In this document: piece by piece, positions 60,107-64,000 of the stretch | How the letters are laid out: each line of letters starts with the position of its first letter | How positions within the stretch are numbered: position 1 is the stretch's first letter | From: Limnohabitans sp. T6-5 | GTDB taxonomy: Bacteria > Pseudomonadota > Gammaproteobacteria > Burkholderiales > Burkholderiaceae_C | Direction: 5' to 3' | Length of the DNA stretch: 64,000 bases | Assembly: GCF_003063315.1 (NCBI RefSeq) | Contig: NZ_NERV01000002.1 | Location: forward strand, 310,001-374,000 | Notes under the pieces: model-generated | The model's database searches: none | What the model saw: only the letters and a program-made list of their open reading frames with translations | Told to the model about the DNA's origin: nothing | Made by a program: the position numbers and the translations under genes

Positions 60107-63100
60107 TCAGCCCACCCACTTGCGGGCGTTTTGCCACACGCGCAGCCAGGGGCTGGTTGCGTTGATGTCGCCACTCGTCCAGCTCATCTGCACATTGCGG
60201 AATACGCGCTCGGGGTGAGGCATCATGGCCGTGAAACGCCCATCGGCGGTGGTCACGGCTGTCAGGCCGCCCGCGCTGCCGTTGGGGTTGAACGGGTACT
60301 GCTCGGTGGCCTGGCCGTGGTTATCCACAAAGCGCATGGCCGCAATGGCCTGCGCCGCGTTGCCCCGGTGCTTGAAGTTGGCAAAGCCTTCACCGTGCGC
60401 CACTGCAATCGGCAAGCGGCTGCCCGCCATGCCTTGCAAGAACAGGCTGGGCGAATCCAGCACTTCGACCATCGACAGGCGGGCTTCAAAGCGCTCGCTC
60501 TGGTTGGTGGTGAAGCGCGGCCAGGCCTCAGCGCCGGGGATGATGTCGGCCAGTTCCGCAAACATCTGGCAGCCGTTGCACACACCCAGACCGAAGGTGT
60601 CGGTGCGGCCAAAGAAGCCTTTGAACTGCTCGGCCAAAGCCGGGTTGAAGGTGATGCTGCGTGCCCAGCCGATGCCTGCGCCCAGCGTGTCGCCGTAGCT
60701 GAAACCGCCACAAGCCACCAGACCTTGGAAGTCGGCCAAGTTGGCGCGTCCAGACTGCAAATCGGTCATGTGCACGTCGTGCGACTCAAAGCCCGCTTTG
60801 TGGAAGGCGTAGGCCATTTCCACATGCGAGTTGACGCCCTGCTCGCGCAGGATCGCCACCTTGGGGTGAGACAGATTGAGGAACGGCGCGGCCACGTTCT
60901 CGGCGGGGTCAAAGCTCAATGCCACATGCATGCCGGGGTCGCTGGCCTGGCCAGCGGTGGCGTGTTCGGCGTCGGCGCAAGCCGGGTTATCGCGCTGCTG
61001 GCAAATCTTCCAGCTCACGCTGTCCCACACTTGATGCAGGTCTTCGAGCTTGGCGGCAAACACCTCTTTGGTGTCGCGCCAGATGCTGAGTTCGCCCACG
61101 CCTTTTTGGATGGTCGATTGCACGGGTCGGGTCTTGCCGATCACATGCGTGTGTTTGGACAAGTCGTGTTCGCGCAGGGTTTGCAAAACCGCATTGCGCT
61201 CAGCCGTGCGCACCTGCAGCACCACGCCCAGCTCTTCGTTGAACAAGGCTTTGAGGGTGAGTTCTTCGCGGCGGGCGCTGACCTGGCCGGCCCAGTTCTT
61301 GGCGTCGCCGTGGTCGGCGCGGCTGTCGGTGATGCCGTCGCCTTCGGTGACCAGCATGTCCACATTGAGCGCCACGCCCACATGGCCTGCGAAAGCCATT
61401 TCGGCCACTGCGGCCAGCAAGCCGCCGTCGCTGCGGTCGTGGTAGGCCAAGATTTGACCCTTGGCGCGCAAGGCGTTCACGGCATGGACCAGGCTGACCA
61501 AGGTTTGCGGATCTTCCAGATCAGGCACCTGGTCGCCAAACTGGTCCAGCACCTGGCCCAGCACGCTGCCACCCATGCGGTTTTGGCCTTGGCCCAGGTC
61601 GATCAGCAGCAGGCTGGTGTCATCGGTTTGCGCGTCCAGCTGCGGGGTCAGCGTGCCGCGCACGTCGGGCAAGCTGGCAAAGGCGGTGATGATCAGGCTC
61701 ACAGGCGAGGTGACTTTGCGGGTCTCGCCATCAGCCTGCCACTGCGTGCGCATCGACAAGCTGTCTTTGCCCACAGGGATCGAGATGTCGAGCGCCGGGC
61801 ACAGTTCCATGCCCACGGCCTTGACGGTTTCGTACAGCGCGGCGTCTTCGCCAGGCTCGCCGCAAGCGGCCATCCAGTTGGCGGACATCTTGACACGGGG
61901 CAGCTCAATCGGTGCTGCCAGCAAATTGGTGATGGCTTCGGCCACTGCCATGCGGCCGGATGCTGCTGCGTTGAGCGAGGCCAGCGGCGTGCGCTCGCCC
62001 ATGCTCATGGCTTCACCGGCAAAACCTTGGTAATCGGCCAGGGTCACGGCCACATCGGCCACAGGCACTTGCCAGGGGCCGACCATCTGGTCGCGGTGCG
62101 TCAGGCCACCCACGGCGCGGTCGCCGATGGTGATCAAAAAGCGCTTGGACGCCACCGTGGGATGGCTCAGCACGTCAATGACGGCTTTTTGCAAGCTCAC
62201 GCCCGTCAAGTCCATCGCGGGCGATTGGCGGGTCACAGTCTTGACATCGCGGTGCATTTTGGGCGGCTTGCCCAGCAGCACGTCCATGGGCATGTCTACT
62301 GCTCGTTGAGCGTTGGGCGTTGAGCGTTGAGCGTTGGACGTTGAGCTTTGCGCGTCTTGGTCTTCACGCTCAACACTGAACGCTGAGCGCTGTACGCCAT
62401 CTCCACGCTGAACGCTGAACGCTGAACGCTGAACGCCGTCTTCAAGCACCAGTTGGCGCTCATCGGTCGCTACGCCAATCACCGCAAAGGGGCAACGCTC
62501 GCGTTCGCAAAAAGCGGTGAACTGCGGCAAAGACTCGGGCGCGATCGCCATCACATAGCGTTCCTGGCTCTCGTTGGACCAGATTTCTTTGGGAGACAGG
62601 CCAGATTCTTCGAGCTTGACGGCGCGCAAATCGAAGCGTGCACCCCGACCTGCGTCGTTGGTCAGCTCTGGGAAGGCGTTGGACAAACCACCCGCACCCA
62701 CGTCGTGGATCGCCAAGATGGGGTTGTTCGGGCCCTGCGCCCAGCAGTGGTTGATGACCTCTTGCGCCCGGCGCTCGATCTCGGGGTTGCCGCGCTGCAC
62801 CGAGTCAAAGTCCAGATCAGCGGCGTTGGTGCCGGTGGCCATGGAACTGGCCGCGCTGCCGCCCATACCAATGCGCATGCCGGGGCCGCCCAATTGGATG
62901 AGCAAGCTGCCCGCAGGGAATTCGATCTTTTTGGTTTGCTCAGCGTCGATCTGGCCCAGACCACCCGCGATCATGATGGGCTTGTGGTAACCGCGCACCA
63001 CGCCGTCCACGGTCTGTTCGTATTCGCGGAAATAGCCCAGCAAGTTGGGGCGGCCAAACTCGTTGTTGAACGCCGCGCCACCCAGTGGGCCTTCGGTCAT

Positions 63101-64000
63101 GATTTGCAGAGGGCTGGCGATGTGCTCGGGCTTGCCCCCCACTTGGTCGGACATGCCGCCCCAGAGTTTGGACACGGTGAAACCGCTCAAACCCGCCTTG
63201 GGCTTGGAGCCGCGACCCGTCGCGCCCTCGTCGCGGATCTCGCCGCCTGCGCCGGTCGATGCACCGGGGAAAGGCGAAATTGCGGTCGGGTGGTTGTGGG
63301 TTTCCACCTTCATCAGCACATGGTGCAGTGCTTCTTCTGTCTGGTAAGCAGCGCCCTGCCCTGAAGTTCTGGCCACAAAGCGCTCCACGGTGTGGCCTTC
63401 CATCACCGAAGCGTTGTCTGAATAGGCCACCACCGTGTGCTGGGGGCTGAGCTGGTGCGTGTTGCGGATCATGCCGAACAGGCTCTTGGGCTGAGCCACG
63501 CCATCGATGGTGAACTCGGCGTTGAAAATCTTGTGGCGGCAGTGCTCGCTGTTGGCCTGCGCAAACATCATCAACTCCACATCGGTGGGGTTGCGCTTCA
63601 GACCCGTGAAGGCGGTGACCAAATAATCGATTTCGTCTTCGGCCAGGGCCAAGCCCCAAGCCTTGTTGGCATCCATCAAGGCTGCGCGGCCACCACTCAG
63701 CACATCCACATGGTCCATCGGCGCGGGTTCGAGTGCCGTGAACAAGGCCGCTGCTTCATCGCGGCTGGGCATGGCCGATTCGGTCATGCGGTCGTGCAGC
63801 ACAGCGGCCACCTGGCCCAGTTGCTCGGCCGAAAGTTTGGCGGTGCTGAGCAAGCCTGACTTGAGGGTCAACCGGTATTCGGTGAGGCGCTCCACGCGGC
63901 GCAACTCAAAACCGCAGTTGTGGGCAATGTCGGTGGCCTTGGACGCCCAAGGCGACACGGTGCCCAAACGTGGGCTGACGACGATCACGGGGCCATCAGT
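60107..64000 (-). CDS. purL: Phosphoribosylformylglycinamidine synthase, 5' end outside window
   Basis: The frame is open to the right edge; the visible part begins around residue 80-90 of the usual ~1300-residue protein ([22 protein letters not shown]). It catalyses FGAR + Gln + ATP to FGAM in purine synthesis. Visible parts: the FGAM-synthase halves ([50 protein letters not shown]) and the glutaminase domain with the nucleophile in [16 protein letters not shown] and the His-Glu pair in a C-terminal MMPHPERVF. Between ERQLVLEDG and [11 protein letters not shown] lies an in-frame ~45-residue repeat insertion. Confidence 0.92.
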   Translation of the reverse strand, partial: TDGPVIVVSPRLGTVSPWASKATDIAHNCGFELRRVERLTEYRLTLKSGLLSTAKLSAEQLGQVAAVLHDRMTESAMPSRDEAAALFTALEPAPMDHVDVLSGGRAALMDANKAWGLALAEDEIDYLVTAFTGLKRNPTDVELMMFAQANSEHCRHKIFNAEFTIDGVAQPKSLFGMIRNTHQLSPQHTVVAYSDNASVMEGHTVERFVARTSGQGAAYQTEEALHHVLMKVETHNHPTAISPFPGASTGAGGEIRDEGATGRGSKPKAGLSGFTVSKLWGGMSDQVGGKPEHIASPLQIMTEGPLGGAAFNNEFGRPNLLGYFREYEQTVDGVVRGYHKPIMIAGGLGQIDAEQTKKIEFPAGSLLIQLGGPGMRIGMGGSAASSMATGTNAADLDFDSVQRGNPEIERRAQEVINHCWAQGPNNPILAIHDVGAGGLSNAFPELTNDAGRGARFDLRAVKLEESGLSPKEIWSNESQERYVMAIAPESLPQFTAFCERERCPFAVIGVATDERQLVLEDGVQRSAFSVQRGDGVQRSAFSVEREDQDAQSSTSNAQRSTPNAQRAVDMPMDVLLGKPPKMHRDVKTVTRQSPAMDLTGVSLQKAVIDVLSHPTVASKRFLITIGDRAVGGLTHRDQMVGPWQVPVADVAVTLADYQGFAGEAMSMGERTPLASLNAAASGRMAVAEAITNLLAAPIELPRVKMSANWMAACGEPGEDAALYETVKAVGMELCPALDISIPVGKDSLSMRTQWQADGETRKVTSPVSLIITAFASLPDVRGTLTPQLDAQTDDTSLLLIDLGQGQNRMGGSVLGQVLDQFGDQVPDLEDPQTLVSLVHAVNALRAKGQILAYHDRSDGGLLAAVAEMAFAGHVGVALNVDMLVTEGDGITDSRADHGDAKNWAGQVSARREELTLKALFNEELGVVLQVRTAERNAVLQTLREHDLSKHTHVIGKTRPVQSTIQKGVGELSIWRDTKEVFAAKLEDLHQVWDSVSWKICQQRDNPACADAEHATAGQASDPGMHVALSFDPAENVAAPFLNLSHPKVAILREQGVNSHVEMAYAFHKAGFESHDVHMTDLQSGRANLADFQGLVACGGFSYGDTLGAGIGWARSITFNPALAEQFKGFFGRTDTFGLGVCNGCQMFAELADIIPGAEAWPRFTTNQSERFEARLSMVEVLDSPSLFLQGMAGSRLPIAVAHGEGFANFKHRGNAAQAIAAMRFVDNHGQATEQYPFNPNGSAGGLTAVTTADGRFTAMMPHPERVFRNVQMSWTSGDINATSPWLRVWQNARKWVG
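62301..62437. repeat. Heptamer-repeat insertion inside purL
   Basis: Seen on the minus strand, a run of GCGTTCA heptamers (62405-62437) is followed by ~50 bp and then by a run of complementary CAACGCT/CAACGCC heptamers (62301-62345). The insert encodes VQRSAFS-type heptapeptide repeats ([20 protein letters not shown]) and then [13 protein letters not shown], without breaking the frame. A closely similar element is intergenic at 38225-38388. Confidence 0.8.

Noticed and set aside
59465..62323. A 952-codon open frame on the + strand opposite the helicase and purL genes
   Set aside because: It is antisense to two well-conserved proteins; GC-rich antisense frames of this length are common here and its translation is His/Gln/Arg-rich with no recognisable domain.

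Overview
The window looks like a chromosome segment of a betaproteobacterium of the order Burkholderiales, most likely family Comamonadaceae. The grounds are the GC-rich housekeeping genes, the gene order ygfZ / mltG-tmk-holB-tatD, the liv transporter and beta-oxidation style of the catabolic genes, and the protein sequences themselves. I ran no database search; all family names come from motif recognition.

Bases 1 to about 15,100 are the right-hand part of an integrating conjugative element (ICE) or related genomic island of the SPI-7 / PFGI-1 / clc type. The backbone reads leftwards from parA: parA, parB, a DUF2857-like gene, a winged-helix gene, a large STY4528-like replication protein with a DnaA-N-like C-terminus, an AcaB/PFL_4669-like gene, another winged-helix gene, a DUF3158-like gene, an SSB, and a run of small unknown genes. 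No integrase, tRNA or att site is visible, so the element continues to the left of base 1.

Two kinds of non-coding structure interrupt that backbone. (1) Three copies of a ~225-nt repeat (3732-4569) have long complementary ends, an internal hairpin with GNRA-type loops on the + strand, and base changes that keep pairing; I read them as a candidate structured RNA. (2) Three copies of a ~112-nt structured leader (5114-5227, 5950-6063, 9825-9935) each sit directly before the ATG of a tiny protein (59, 59 and 69 aa) and pair with its Shine-Dalgarno sequence. In two cassettes the small gene converges, with overlapping 3' ends, on a gene for a related small membrane protein; in the third that partner is only a remnant. 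This leader/small-protein/membrane-protein module is the best candidate here for an undescribed system. The replication gene also carries five in-frame TCGGCC...GGCCGA palindromes (8239-8404).

Bases 15,196-30,628 are chromosomal: a periplasmic ankyrin protein, tatD, holB, tmk, mltG, ygfZ, a six-unit 93-bp REP-like array, a thioesterase-GNAT fusion, an esterase, an iron-type alcohol dehydrogenase, a TfoX-like protein, trhO, two small proteins, a patatin, tex, and a lipoprotein with a HEVRH motif.

Bases 30,647-47,579 form a leftward catabolic region: two SDR dehydrogenases, a GST-like protein, an MDR reductase, a PaaI-type thioesterase, a Dabb protein, an acyl-CoA dehydrogenase, a thiolase, a FadB/FadJ-like bifunctional enzyme, livFGMHK, and an acyl-CoA ligase. 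Together they could import, CoA-activate and beta-oxidise an organic acid; the substrate is not determined by the sequence.

Bases 47,699-55,700 run rightwards: selO, msrB, a YciB/septation protein A gene, bolA, a parvulin, rlhA, an orphan histidine kinase and a glycine-zipper lipoprotein. Bases 55,773-64,000 run leftwards: a VapBC-like toxin-antitoxin pair with a palindromic operator, a SWIM/SNF2 helicase, and purL, which enters from beyond the right edge and carries an in-frame repeat insertion. No rRNA, tRNA or CRISPR array was seen.
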